A stretch of DNA of 64,000 bases, taken from NCBI GenBank assembly GCA_951804985.1, contig OX638131.1, positions 104,552,464 to 104,616,463 on the forward strand. Reading direction: 5' to 3'. Made by a program: the position numbers and the translations under genes. The notes below the pieces were generated by a model, which made no database searches, had not been told where the DNA came from, and worked only from the letters and a program-made list of their open reading frames with translations. This DNA comes from Dryomyza anilis. Lineage: Eukaryota; Arthropoda; Insecta; Diptera; Dryomyzidae. Positions within the stretch are counted from its first letter, which is position 1; every line of letters starts with the position of its first letter. Positions 45,705-56,735 of this stretch are shown one piece after another.

Positions 45705-47900
45705 ATGTGAATATTGAATTTTTAATGAAAATTTGAATTTTTAGTGAAAATTTGAATTTTTAGTGAAAATTTGAATTTTTAGTGACAATTGAATTTTTAG
45801 TGAAAAATTGAATTTTTAGTGATAAATTGAATTTTTAGTGATAAATTGAATTTTAGTGAAAAATTCAATTTTTAGTGAAAATTTGAATTTTTAGTAAAAA
45901 TTTGTAATTTTAGTAAAAATTTAAATTCTTCGGTAAAAAAAAATTAGTGAAAAAAGGAATATATAGTGAGATTTTGGTATTTAAGTGAAAAATTGAATTT
46001 TTAGTGAAAAATGGAATTTTTAGTGAAAAATTGAATTTTTGGTGAAAATTTGAATTTTTAGTGAACAATTGAATTTTTGGTAAAAAATTGAATTTTTAGT
46101 GAAAAATTGAATTTTTAGTGAAAAATTGAATTTTTAGTGAAAAATTGAATTTTAATGAAAATTTAATTTTAAGTGAAAAATTGAATTTTAATGAAAATTT
46201 AATTTTAAGTGAAAAATTGAATTATTAGTGAAAAATTTAATTTTTAGTGAAAAATTGAATATAAAGTGAAAAATTGAACTTTTATTGAAAATTTGAATTT
46301 TTAGTGAAAAATTGAATTTTTAGTGAAAAATTTAATTTTTAGTGATAAATTGAATTTTTAGTGAAAATTTGAATTTTTAGTGAAAAATTTAATTTTAATG
46401 AAAATTTAATTTTAAGTGAAAAATTGAATTTTAATGAAAATTTAATTTTAAGTGAAAAATTGAATTATTAGTGAAAAATTTAATTTTTAGTGAAAAATTG
46501 AATATAAAGTGAAAAATTGAACTTTTATTGAAAATTTGAATTTTTAGTGAAAAATGGAATTTTTAGTGAAAAATTGAATTTTTGGTGAAAATTTTAATTT
46601 TTATTGAACAATTGAATTTTTGGTAAAAAATTGAATTTTTAGTGAAAAATTGAATTTTTAGTGAAAAATTGAATTTTTAGTGAAAAATTGAATTTTAATG
46701 AAAATTTAATTTTAAGTGAAAAATTGAATTTTAATGAAAATTTAATTTTAAGTGAAAAATTGAATTATTAGTGAAAAATTTAATTTTTAGTGAAAAATTG
46801 AATATAAAGTGAAAAATTGAACTTTTATTGAAAATTTGAATTTTTAGTGAAAAATTGAATTTTTAGTGAAAAATTTAATTTTTAGTGAAAATTGAATTTA
46901 TAGTTTAAAATTGAACTTTTAGTGACAATTGAATTTTTAGTGAAAAATTGAATTTTTAGTGAAAATTTGAATTTTTAGTGAAAAATTTAATTTTTAGTGA
47001 AAATTGAATTTATAGTTTAAAATTGAACTTTTAGTGACAATTGAATTTTTAGTGAAAAATTGAATTTTTAGTGATAAATTGAATTTTTAGTGAAAAATTG
47101 AATTTTTAGTGAAAATTTGAATTTTTAGTGAAAATTGAATTTTTAGTGAGATTTTAGATTTTGAGTGAAAAATTAAATTTTTAGTAAAAAAGTGAAACTT
47201 TAGTGAAAAATAGATTTTTTTAATGAAAGTGAAAAATGGAATTTTTTAGTGAACAAATTAAATTTGTTAGTGGAAATATTGAATTTTTTATTAAAAAATG
47301 GTAATTTTAGTGAAAAATGGAATATAAGTGAGATTTTGAAATTTAAGTGAAAATAGAATTTTTAGTGAAAAATTGAATTTGTAGTGAAAAATTGAATTTT
47401 TAGTGAAAAATTTAATTATTTGTGAAAAATTGAATTTTTAGTGAAAAATTGAATTATTTGTGAAAAATTGAATTTTTAGTGAAAAATTGAAGTGAAAATT
47501 TGAATTCTTAGTGATATTTTGGATTTTTAGTGAAAAATTTAATTTTTAGTATAATTTGAAAATTGGAATTTTAGTGAATAAGTGAATTTTTAGTGAAAAT
47601 TGGATTTTTTTTAGTTAAAATTGAATTTTTAGTGAGATTAAATTAATTAAATTTTTAGTAAAAAATAGATTTTTTTTAATGATTTTTAAGTGAAAATTTG
47701 ATATTTAAGTGAAAATTTGATTTTTAAGTGATTTTTTTTTTAATTTGGAATTTTTAGTGAAAAATTGAATATTTAGTAAAAATTTGAATTTTTAGTAAAA
47801 ATATGAATTTTTAGTAAAAATTTGAAATTTTAGTTAAAATTTAAATTTTCAGGTAAAAAAATGTTAAGTGAAAAAAATATATATATATTTAGTGAAATAT
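45705..47900 (-). repeat. 19-bp minisatellite block, inverted orientation
   Basis: About 2.2 kb of TTTTTAGTGAAAAATTGAA units, the reverse complement of the CACTAAAAATT family. Higher-order copies are clear: the odd unit GAATATAAAGTGAAAAATTG appears near 46258, 46500 and 46800. Confidence 0.95.
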
Positions 47901-49521
47901 TTAATTATTGTTGTGTCATTATTTGCCTAAATCTCTAACAATTACTTTTTTCCTGTTTGCTGGGACGCCGTTCCCTGCTCAAAATGTCAATTCATCTAGC
48001 AAACTGACAGCCTGCCTGACAGATGGCTTGAGATGCATTATTTGAGCACATTTGGCAAGGTATCTATTAGTACGTCTTACTGGTTGTTCATGCGACTATC
48101 TGTCTGTCTGAATGTCTGTCCGCATGTCCGTATTCATTTGCTGTTTAAACAAATGAACTGTCAGCCTGTCGTAGCGCAAACAAAAAAAAATTGCAACACG
48201 TTTTGCCTTCGTTCATATCTATGGCGTTAGATACCAGCACAACCGATACAATTCATAGGTAGTATCTATAAGTACGCTTTGTGTATCTGCGCGTATCTAT
48301 ATCTATGGCAGAGCTGTTCGAGCAACACGGCTGCTTAAGATAGCGTTTGCGAGCGCGCATTCGTATCGCGAGTATTAATCTTATTATTAAGAGATTTAAG
48401 ATCGCTGAGCCACGATAAGACGAGCCGCCGCCAATTTTTTTCTGTTTTTTTTTGTATTATTTTTGCGGCATGTGGTTGCCGCTCGTTTGCAGCACCGAGT
48501 TGCAATATTTATTGCAACTCTAATTCGAGTATCTGCATCTTTGGCCATACGAAGAATAATTGTTTTTATTTTATGTAGCGCGTTTTAAATCACTGGTCGG
48601 TTGGCGCTGAATTAATGTCGGCGTTGAAATGCTGTTGCAGCGGAAATGGCGCAAATTTATTGAATTAACTAAAAAAAATATACAAAAAAATTTTTTGTTT
48701 GCCTCCTCAGGCCTCAATTGGTCTGTTTGGTAGGTTCAGTTCAGTTCGGTTCGCTTCGTTGGTTGTGAAAAATTCCAGTTTTGGAATGTTGACTTTGTCG
48801 CCAAATAGTTCAAAACGGTTGTTTGGTAGTTGTTGGTAATGAATAATGAATTATGCCAACAACTTAACGATCGACTGATAACTGGCGTTTACATTGCAGC
48901 AACAGTTAGACATTTTTAGACATCGCAGTTACTGCAAGTGAAATTAATTGAGACAAGAATTAATTGATCTAATACAAGATCTAGAAAAATATATCAACGT
49001 GCTATAACTAAAACTAACCAAATAATTTTTTTCTTCGAAAAACTTATTTTTTGAGGTTAGGTATTGATTAATATTTTAAAAATCAGTTGATACAAAAACT
49101 TCTTGACGGGCTCAAGGTCTACCGAATGAAATATGTATTTTGAATTAATTAAATTCTAAACGGCTCGACCAATTTTTATGAAATATGTATTGAAATTAAA
49201 TTAAATATATTTAATCAACTCTTTCGCGTTAGAAATTTTTTGACAACATTTTTTTTTTCTGACCCGTCTTACATTTTGTGCTCTGACATATTTTGGTCAA
49301 ATATGCGCACTTTCTTTGTATATAGAAATTCATTAAAATTTATTTCGTCGAGGAACAGCGCGATGGTAAAAAGTTTAACCAAAGTATAAGTTTTAGAATT
49401 CAAAATATGCACCTACTCTTTAATTTTTAACACTGTGCATAAGCACATCACAACTGTTTTAAAGCTGAATATCATACCTTTCCAAAATGATATCACATAA
49501 TATACTTTTGGTTCGAAAAAA
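47901..49521. other. GC-richer non-repetitive DNA, possible regulatory region or leader exon
   Basis: From about 47960 to 48920 base composition rises and repeats stop. There are palindromic phrases (GCGAGCGCGCATTCG) and initiator-like TTCAGTTCAGTTCGG at about 48736. No protein-coding exon is recognised on either strand. From 48.9 kb on it is AT-rich and then broken by the retrotransposon, whose target duplication starts at 49522. Confidence 0.3.
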
Positions 49522-49526
49522 GGCAC

Positions 49527-50004
49527 TGTTCGAATAAGTTATTATAATTATATTAAAATCATCAAGTTATTTGCTATAACATTAATTATGCATATGCATA
49601 AATTAGTATTAAATTTTGTGCGTCGCTTTAAGTAGCGCTAAGCATTAGTATTTTGTATGTATACCAATGCTCTCTATTTAGTACAGATTATAAGAATACT
49701 AAATTTTGGTCTAAACCGGTTTTGACTCTTATAATTAGTTCTCTGAGAGAATGCATTGCTATATGTTAGTATGCTATATGTTAGTATGCTACTAGTTAGT
49801 AAGCAAGACCTTATGTATATAAAATATTAGCATGTCGCAGAAAATGTATGCATTTCTCGTTCACTTAAATTTTGGACTGCATACGGTGAACATTGTTATT
49901 TAATTAATAAATTTATAATCTTTTAATTTTCAGCTTCTTTTTTTTTTTTCTATTTAAACAAATTAAAAAAAATTTGTCAAAACAAATATAAAGTACTTTG
50001 TACA
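49527..50004 (+). repeat. 5' LTR
   Basis: 478 bp, TGT...ACA. It contains a TATA-like TATATAAAA at 49816-49824 and AATAAA at 49906-49911, consistent with U3-R-U5 order. Confidence 0.95.
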
Positions 50005-50007
50005 TTT

Positions 50008-50025
50008 TGGTGCCGAAACCCGGGA
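50008..50025 (+). other. Primer-binding site, tRNA-Phe type
   Basis: TGGTGCCGAAACCCGGGA begins 3 nt after the 5' LTR. Its reverse complement matches, from memory, the 3' end of eukaryotic tRNA-Phe plus CCA over all 18 positions, the usual primer position for reverse transcription. Confidence 0.8.
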
Positions 50026-50137
50026 ACTGATTAAGTTCACCCCTTTTTAATAAAATAATCAAATTCGAAAAATACATGCTGTATTTGCTTTGATATTAAC
50101 TGCAGTTTTTTGTGCATTAAAAAATAGAACTAACGTT

Positions 50138-53100
50138 ATGGCTCTTGATAAGAGCATTGCAGAACAGCGTGCAAGTTTGGATCAACTTAAACAGTTCCAC
50201 AATATTTTTACTAAAAAGAATAGCGCTATGAAAACACGAGGATATTTGAATGGAGTTTTGCAAGAAATTGAAAAATTGTGTACTTCATTTAAAATCAATC
50301 ATGATGCAATTTGCGCCTTAATTCACGAAAATTCCTTAAATGCTTCTGATGTTCCGTACATAGCTGATAATTGTTATTTTGAATATTGTGAACTTTATCT
50401 TGATTTTAAAGGTGAAGTTTTGGAGTCTCTTCCAGAGACATCCACATCACCTCATGCTCTTTACAGTAGTACATTTTCACTACCAAACCGTAATGAAATA
50501 AGCACCAACATAGAGTCTAAACTACCAAAAATTTCATTGCCTAAGTTTTCTGGAGATTATATGGAATGGGTTCCATTTCAAGATATTTATTTATCGCTTG
50601 TTCATGATAACAATTCGCTATCTAAAATTCAAAAATTCTACTATTTGAAAGGTTCATTAATTGGCGAAGCAGCTAACTTGGTAAAAACTATAAGTGCTAC
50701 TGAAGCCAATTACGACTCAGCTTGGTCTATTCTAAAACGTAGGTATCACAATAAGCGTTTAATTGTGGATACACTAACTAAAAAACTTTTTAATATTCCA
50801 AAATCGGAAGGTAACTTCCAGGGAATAAAACAAATTCTTGATACAACGCAAGAATGTCTTTCATCTCTATCAAATCTTGGTGTTTCTACTACTGATTGGG
50901 ATCCGCTTCTGATTTATTTAATTGCTCAGAAACTCGATCTTGATACGAGAAAAGATTGGGAACAATCATTAAAGTCTTCGACTGAAGTCCCAGCAATTGC
51001 AGATATGTTTTCGTTCTTAGAAAGAACTTTTAGGACACTTGAATCTATTTATGAAGAGATTCCGTCTCCTTTAGTTAAAACTTCTAAAGGAAAATTTTCT
51101 AAAAATAAGAACAAAAACAACAATTTTCATTCTAACCATTTAACACGATATCAGCCATGTGCCTATTGTGAAAAGACACATTTTTTAGCAAAATGTTTTA
51201 AATTTCTTGCCTTGTCGTCAGATTTAAAGTATGAATTTGTTACAAAAAATAAACTTTGTCATAATTGCCTTTCAGCAGGTCACAATTATAATGATTGTAA
51301 ATCAACTTATCGTTGCAATATTTGTAAAAAGCAACATCACAGCTTATTGCACGTTGATGAAAATCACACGACAAATGCATCTACTTCTCAAGCTGCTGAC
51401 AGATCATTAAACAGTCATCATGAAATTTGTAGTAATAATTCCACTCATAATACGCAAATGTTTCCAAATGTGTTGCTTTCAACAATACGATTGATGATTA
51501 AGTCCACGAGTGGACAATTTATTCTCAGGGCACTTCTAGATCAGGGTTCTCAAGCTACTTTAATAACCGAAAAGGCTGTTCAACTTCTCAAACTGGGAAA
51601 AAATCGAGTTAATTGCAATGTATCAGGCGTAGGTGATAACAGCGACACACTTTGTCGCAGCAGTGTTTTTTTAAACATATTTTCATTGCAAAATAAACAA
51701 ATATTAGAGTGCAACGCTCTTGTGTTAAACAATTTATCAGCATATGTTCCAAAGGCCTCCAAATTAAACATTTCGGTTGAAGGTATCGAAGTTGATTTTC
51801 TTGCTGATCCACATTACAATAAAGCCGATCCAATTGATTTGCTTCTTGGATCCGATGTTTTTAGTAAAATTGTTATTGCTGGTCAGTCCTTCATTAATAA
51901 CCAATTGTTTTATCAAAACACCTACTTTGGTTGGGTTTTATCTGGACCTACAGGACAAATCAATACTCAGAATGTAGTGGTGAATAATATATATTTAGAA
52001 AATATATTACGATCCTTTTGGGAACAAGAAGAGGTAACGTGTAAACGAGAGTTAACAACAGAAGAAGAAAATTGTGAAAAATATTTCAGTAGCACAACTA
52101 AGCGTACTTTTTCTGGTCGTTACATTGTCAATCTTCCCTTCAGATCAGCTCTGGAAAACAATTCCAATCCATCGTTGTGTAATAACCACTTTAATGCGTT
52201 GAAACGATTGCATAATCTAGAATCATCATTTAATAAGCAACCGTCTTTTCATAATGCTTATAAGGACTTTTTACAAGAATATGAACAATTAAATCACATG
52301 TCAAAAATCGGAAAATATCCCGATGACCTCACAAATTATTCATATTTTTTGCCACACCATGGCGTTTTTAAAGAAACTAGCACTACAACGAAATTAAGAG
52401 TAGTGTTTGATGGAAGTAGTAAACTTCCTGGTTACAATTCTATTAACGATGAGTTATGTCCTGGACCTGCATTACAAAATGATATGCCTAAAATCATTAC
52501 GCGTTGGCGAAGGCACAAGTTCGCTTTTAGCGCAGACATCGAAAAGATGTTTAGACAAATTCAGGTTGCTTCAGAGCACCAGAATTATCAACAAATACTA
52601 TGGCGTCATAATATTAGTGATGACGTTTGCATTTATAAAATGAACACTGTCACCTATGGTACAACGTCAGCTCCATATCTTTCAATAAGGGTTCTTCAAC
52701 AATTAGCTAATGATTACATAGATATATATCCAAAAGCAGCAAAAGTTTTGCTTTTAGATTCATATGTGGATGATATAATGTCCGGCTCAGATACTTTATC
52801 AGACGCCCTAGCATTACATAAAGACTTATGTTTGCTACTAAATAAAGGTGAATTCACTCTACGAAAATGGATATCTCATTCAGCTGAATTTATTGAAGAA
52901 ATCCCACCAGATCTAAGAGAAAATTCGAATACACTTGATTTCAATGATAACAATATTGTTAAAACACTTGGAGTTCAGTGGAACACCACCTCAGATTCTT
53001 TTACATTTAAATTGCATTTAGACGAACCTAAAAATATAACAAAACGATCTATATTATCCGATTCAGCTCGTCTTTTCGACCCATTAGGGTGGTTGACCCC

Positions 53101-55408
53101 CTCTACTGTTATTTCAAAAATATTATTTCAAAAATTGTGGTTAGCAGGAGTTGATTGGGATGATAAGGTCCCCAGTGACATTCAAACAGATTGGATAAAT
53201 TATAGATCTTCTTTGAAGCTAATTCAAGAAATCAAAATTTCTAGATGGTTTGGATATCGGCCAGATACAACATTTGAATTGCACTGCTTCTGCGATGCCT
53301 CACAAGCAGCGTATGCTGCAGTTGTTTATGCAAGAATTCAGTCTAGCTGCGAAGTATTTATAAATATTTTACAAGCTAAATCTAAGCTAGCGCCTGTAAA
53401 AACAATATCCATTCCTAAGCTAGAGCTTTGTGCTGCTACCTTGTTAGCTAAACTTGTATCAACAGTCAAAGAATCATTTGATTCAAATTTAATTTCAAAT
53501 ATAACGTACTGGAGCGATAGTACCACTGTCTTAAGTTGGATAAGACAACCGCCAGCTCGTTGGAGTGTTTATGTTGCCAATAGAGTCGGAGAAATTCAAA
53601 GATATACAAACATAGTTCAATGTAAGTATGTACCATCGGCTGAAAACCCAGCAGATTGTGCTTCACGAGGTAAAATGCCCGCCGATTTAAAAGATTTTAA
53701 TTTATGGTGGCATGGCCCACAATTTCTGAAATTGCCATCGTCTTCATGGCCAAAATATATTTCTGATTATCAGACTACTTTAGAAGAGCGAAAACATAAA
53801 GTTATATTGCATGCAACGCAAGTAGTATCCTACCCCGATATTTTTCTTAAATTCTCCTCTTTCAATAAGTTGCTTCTTGTTGGTACGACGTGCTACAGAT
53901 TTATTCGAAACTGTAAGGAAAATAAAAATTGTAAAGATGTTGGTAGTCTTACATCAAAATCAGTCCGAACAACTATGTATTCGTTCGTTAAAATAATTCA
54001 AAAGATTGACTTTAATGCAGATTACAATAAACTTTTGTTGCATAAAGAAATCAGCAACAAAACCTTGCTTAAACTCATGGCATTTATTGACGAATCAGGT
54101 TTACTGCGAGTGGGAGGTCGATTGCAAAATTCTCAATTTTCTTTTGAAAAGAAACATCCACTACTTTTGACTAAGCATAACCCATTGTCAAAATTAATAA
54201 TTTTAGATGCACATGAGAGAACATTGCACGGTGGTATAACTTTAACAATGTCTTATGTGAATCGTACATTTTGGATTTTATCAGGCACTCAATTAGCCAA
54301 AACGTTATTAGGAAAATGTATGATTTGTTTCAAATATACTGCGAAAACTTCGCAACAAATAATGGGCAATCTACCACCTGTTCGTCTCAATGTCACGAGG
54401 CCCTTTAAGCACAGTGGAGTAGATTACGCTGGTCCCATTTCCATTAAAAATTCTTCACTTAGATCTGCTGTCATATCTAAAGGATATATTTGTCTATTTG
54501 TGTGTATGGTCACAAAAGCTTTACATTTGGAAGTTGTGTCTGACTTGACCACTACCGCGTTTTTAGCAGCTTTTAGACGGTTTGTGTCAAGAAGAGGTAG
54601 TTGCACAGATATTTACTCTGATTGCGGCACTAATTTTGTTGGCGCATCTAAGGAATTGAAAGTACTCTTACATAAATCAGAATCATCATTGCCAAATGAA
54701 CTGCTTGACACTCTTTCGATGATTGGTACTGATTGGCATTTTATTCCTCCTGCTTCTCCAAATTTTGGTGGTCTTTGGGAAGCAGGTGTAAAATCGGTTA
54801 AATATCACCTAAAACGAATTTTAAGCTTTGAAGAACTTGCCACATTACTTTGTCAAATAGAGGGAAGTCTGAATTCCAGGCCCCTTTGTCCGCTCACATC
54901 TGATCCTAGAGATACTGATGCCTTAACACCAGCACACTTTTTGATAGGGGAACCAACCAATTGCTTACAGGAAGAAAATTTGTTAGATGTAAACATTAAT
55001 CGTTTGACCCGATGGAAATCTATTGAGAAATTAAAACAACATTTTTGGAATCGCTGGTATTCCGAATATTTAAATAGATTGCAGGCTAGACCAAAATGGC
55101 TGCACGCGAAACCAGATGCTAAAATAGGAGATTTGGTCCTTATTGCCGATGAACGATATGCTCCTGGACAGTGGGCATTAGGAAGGATTAGTGACATTCA
55201 CCCTGGAGCTGACGGACGTGTTCGAGTAGTTTCTATTATTTCAAAAAACAAACTTATTAAAAGACCAATTTCTAAAATCTGTTTTTTACCTTCAGATGAA
55301 CCTATTAATGAAACTGGATATAAAAAATCGTTGTCTAAATCCACGGATAATGAGATGGAGCCTACTGAATCGCGCTGTGAGTCGGAGCATAGCGAAGTTT
55401 TGACTTGA
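50138..55408 (+). CDS. Gag-Pol polyprotein of the BEL/Pao element
   Basis: Starts at the first ATG in frame (MALDKSIAEQ) and is open for 1756 codons without a stop. Order of parts (approximate residues): Gag with a DUF1759-like stretch (KISLPKFSGDYMEW, 130-270); three Cys/His knuckles (340-400, CAYCEKTHFLAKC type); aspartic protease with DQGSQ (Asp 468); reverse transcriptase with SADIEKMF and the YVDD active site (about 876-879); RNase H with FCDAS (about 1050); integrase with an HHCC zinc part (about 1357-1400), core Asp near 1429 and 1494 and Glu near 1547; and a DUF5641-like C-terminal part with KIGDLVLI (1630-1720). All catalytic residues visible are in place, so the element may still be active. 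The frame extends 48 nt upstream of this ATG without another ATG. Confidence 0.95.
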   Translation: MALDKSIAEQRASLDQLKQFHNIFTKKNSAMKTRGYLNGVLQEIEKLCTSFKINHDAICALIHENSLNASDVPYIADNCYFEYCELYLDFKGEVLESLPETSTSPHALYSSTFSLPNRNEISTNIESKLPKISLPKFSGDYMEWVPFQDIYLSLVHDNNSLSKIQKFYYLKGSLIGEAANLVKTISATEANYDSAWSILKRRYHNKRLIVDTLTKKLFNIPKSEGNFQGIKQILDTTQECLSSLSNLGVSTTDWDPLLIYLIAQKLDLDTRKDWEQSLKSSTEVPAIADMFSFLERTFRTLESIYEEIPSPLVKTSKGKFSKNKNKNNNFHSNHLTRYQPCAYCEKTHFLAKCFKFLALSSDLKYEFVTKNKLCHNCLSAGHNYNDCKSTYRCNICKKQHHSLLHVDENHTTNASTSQAADRSLNSHHEICSNNSTHNTQMFPNVLLSTIRLMIKSTSGQFILRALLDQGSQATLITEKAVQLLKLGKNRVNCNVSGVGDNSDTLCRSSVFLNIFSLQNKQILECNALVLNNLSAYVPKASKLNISVEGIEVDFLADPHYNKADPIDLLLGSDVFSKIVIAGQSFINNQLFYQNTYFGWVLSGPTGQINTQNVVVNNIYLENILRSFWEQEEVTCKRELTTEEENCEKYFSSTTKRTFSGRYIVNLPFRSALENNSNPSLCNNHFNALKRLHNLESSFNKQPSFHNAYKDFLQEYEQLNHMSKIGKYPDDLTNYSYFLPHHGVFKETSTTTKLRVVFDGSSKLPGYNSINDELCPGPALQNDMPKIITRWRRHKFAFSADIEKMFRQIQVASEHQNYQQILWRHNISDDVCIYKMNTVTYGTTSAPYLSIRVLQQLANDYIDIYPKAAKVLLLDSYVDDIMSGSDTLSDALALHKDLCLLLNKGEFTLRKWISHSAEFIEEIPPDLRENSNTLDFNDNNIVKTLGVQWNTTSDSFTFKLHLDEPKNITKRSILSDSARLFDPLGWLTPSTVISKILFQKLWLAGVDWDDKVPSDIQTDWINYRSSLKLIQEIKISRWFGYRPDTTFELHCFCDASQAAYAAVVYARIQSSCEVFINILQAKSKLAPVKTISIPKLELCAATLLAKLVSTVKESFDSNLISNITYWSDSTTVLSWIRQPPARWSVYVANRVGEIQRYTNIVQCKYVPSAENPADCASRGKMPADLKDFNLWWHGPQFLKLPSSSWPKYISDYQTTLEERKHKVILHATQVVSYPDIFLKFSSFNKLLLVGTTCYRFIRNCKENKNCKDVGSLTSKSVRTTMYSFVKIIQKIDFNADYNKLLLHKEISNKTLLKLMAFIDESGLLRVGGRLQNSQFSFEKKHPLLLTKHNPLSKLIILDAHERTLHGGITLTMSYVNRTFWILSGTQLAKTLLGKCMICFKYTAKTSQQIMGNLPPVRLNVTRPFKHSGVDYAGPISIKNSSLRSAVISKGYICLFVCMVTKALHLEVVSDLTTTAFLAAFRRFVSRRGSCTDIYSDCGTNFVGASKELKVLLHKSESSLPNELLDTLSMIGTDWHFIPPASPNFGGLWEAGVKSVKYHLKRILSFEELATLLCQIEGSLNSRPLCPLTSDPRDTDALTPAHFLIGEPTNCLQEENLLDVNINRLTRWKSIEKLKQHFWNRWYSEYLNRLQARPKWLHAKPDAKIGDLVLIADERYAPGQWALGRISDIHPGADGRVRVVSIISKNKLIKRPISKICFLPSDEPINETGYKKSLSKSTDNEMEPTESRCESEHSEVLT

Positions 55409-55470
55409 CTAAATCACTCCCAACGATAGGCCGTCTTGTTATTACCTGGAGCAAGAACAGCTGTTCTTAT

Positions 55471-55479
55471 GGGGGAGAA
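55471..55479 (+). other. Polypurine tract of the BEL/Pao element
   Basis: GGGGGAGAA immediately before the 3' LTR; the usual plus-strand primer site. Confidence 0.8.
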
Positions 55480-55958
55480 TGTTCGAATAAGTTATTATAA
55501 TTATATTAAAATCATCAAGTTATTTGCTATAACATTAATTATGCATATGCATAAATTAGTATTAAATTTTGTGCGTCGCTTTAAGTAGCGCTAAGCATTA
55601 GTATTTTGTATGTATACCAATGCTCTCTATTTAGTACAGATTATAAGAATACTAAATTTTGGTCTAAACCGGTTTTGACTCTTATAATTAGTTCTCTGAG
55701 AGAATGCATTGCTATATGTTAGTATGCTATATGTTAGTATGCTACTAGTTAGTAAGCAAGACCTTATGTATATAAAATATTAGCATGTCGCAGAAAATGT
55801 ATGCATTTCTCGTTCACTTAAATTTTGGACTGCATACGGTGAACATTGTTATTTAATTAATAAATTTATAATCTTTTAATTTTCAGCTTCTTTTTTTTTT
55901 TTTCTATTTAAACAAATTAAAAAAAATTTGTCAAAACAAATATAAAGTACTTTGTACA
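55480..55958 (+). repeat. 3' LTR
   Basis: 479 bp; differs from the 5' LTR only by one T in the T run near position 55900, by direct reading. Confidence 0.95.
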
Positions 55959-55963
55959 GGCAC

Positions 55964-56735
55964 TTAAAAACATTGCTCAAAAAACCTTTAAAAAAATATG
56001 TTTTTTTTTCATGTTTGAGCATCTATTTCGTATATTTAAAATAAAAATAATGCAAAAAATGTTTTTGACTATGAAAATTCAATAATTAATCTCTCTAAAA
56101 CCGTTTATTTCATTCATTTCCGATGACTTTCACCTAAAGTATTTATGAGACGCTAATGCGGTTTTTGACCCATAGTGCGCTGGTCGATTTGGTGTGAAAT
56201 GACCCATATACAGAATTTTTAACTAAGTACAACACTTTTATTCATAACTTCTGAACCCGTTGACTTGCTATTCTAATTAAGGTCTTAAATTATAGATAAA
56301 ATATCCACCTTCAACATATATTATTTTAAAATTTTCAAAAAGGTAGCTTTTTGAGATATGTCATTTTGAAATATACTTTGGTCAAAGATATATTAAGATT
56401 TTTGTAAATGAACAATTGACATTTTGAAAATGTAGTTGGTGACTTTTCGTTCTACAACGACGATATGAGAAAATGAGTGGTTATCATATAAAGTGGTGCA
56501 TACCGGCTATGCTTCCTTCTGGGTGTTACAAACGGGACTTAAAATTATTTTCAAATAATTAAAAAGGAGTCAGATTACGAAAACGAAAAAAATTAGTGAA
56601 AATTCAGTAGATGAATTCACCGTGATTCGAATAAGTCCAATGAGTCGAATGATTTAGTGTCATATATCCGCGTTTTGGAACACGACAACCTTAATTATTC
56701 AATCCGATCGAAAATACGCGGACACCATTCATACA
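55964..56735. other. AT-rich DNA with one arm of the CGTTGTAGAAC element family
   Basis: AAAATGTAGTTGGTGACTTT through CTACAACGACGATAT at 56427-56466 matches the right arm of the element at 27557-27806. No partner arm is seen. No gene. Confidence 0.5.

Larger units (their letters stand above)
49527..55958 (+). mobile_element. Complete BEL/Pao LTR retrotransposon
   Basis: Two LTRs (49527-50004 and 55480-55958) start TGTTCG and end TACA and enclose one Gag-Pol frame. A perfect 5-bp target duplication GGCAC flanks the element (49522-49526 and 55959-55963). The LTRs appear identical except for one extra T in a T run, so insertion was recent. The order protease, reverse transcriptase, RNase H, integrase and the DUF1759/DUF1758/DUF5641-like modules mark the BEL/Pao superfamily (family knowledge). 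There is no env frame. Confidence 0.95.

Noticed and set aside
50090..50137. Start of the BEL/Pao Gag-Pol at 50090
   Set aside because: That codon is TTG; the first ATG in frame is at 50138.
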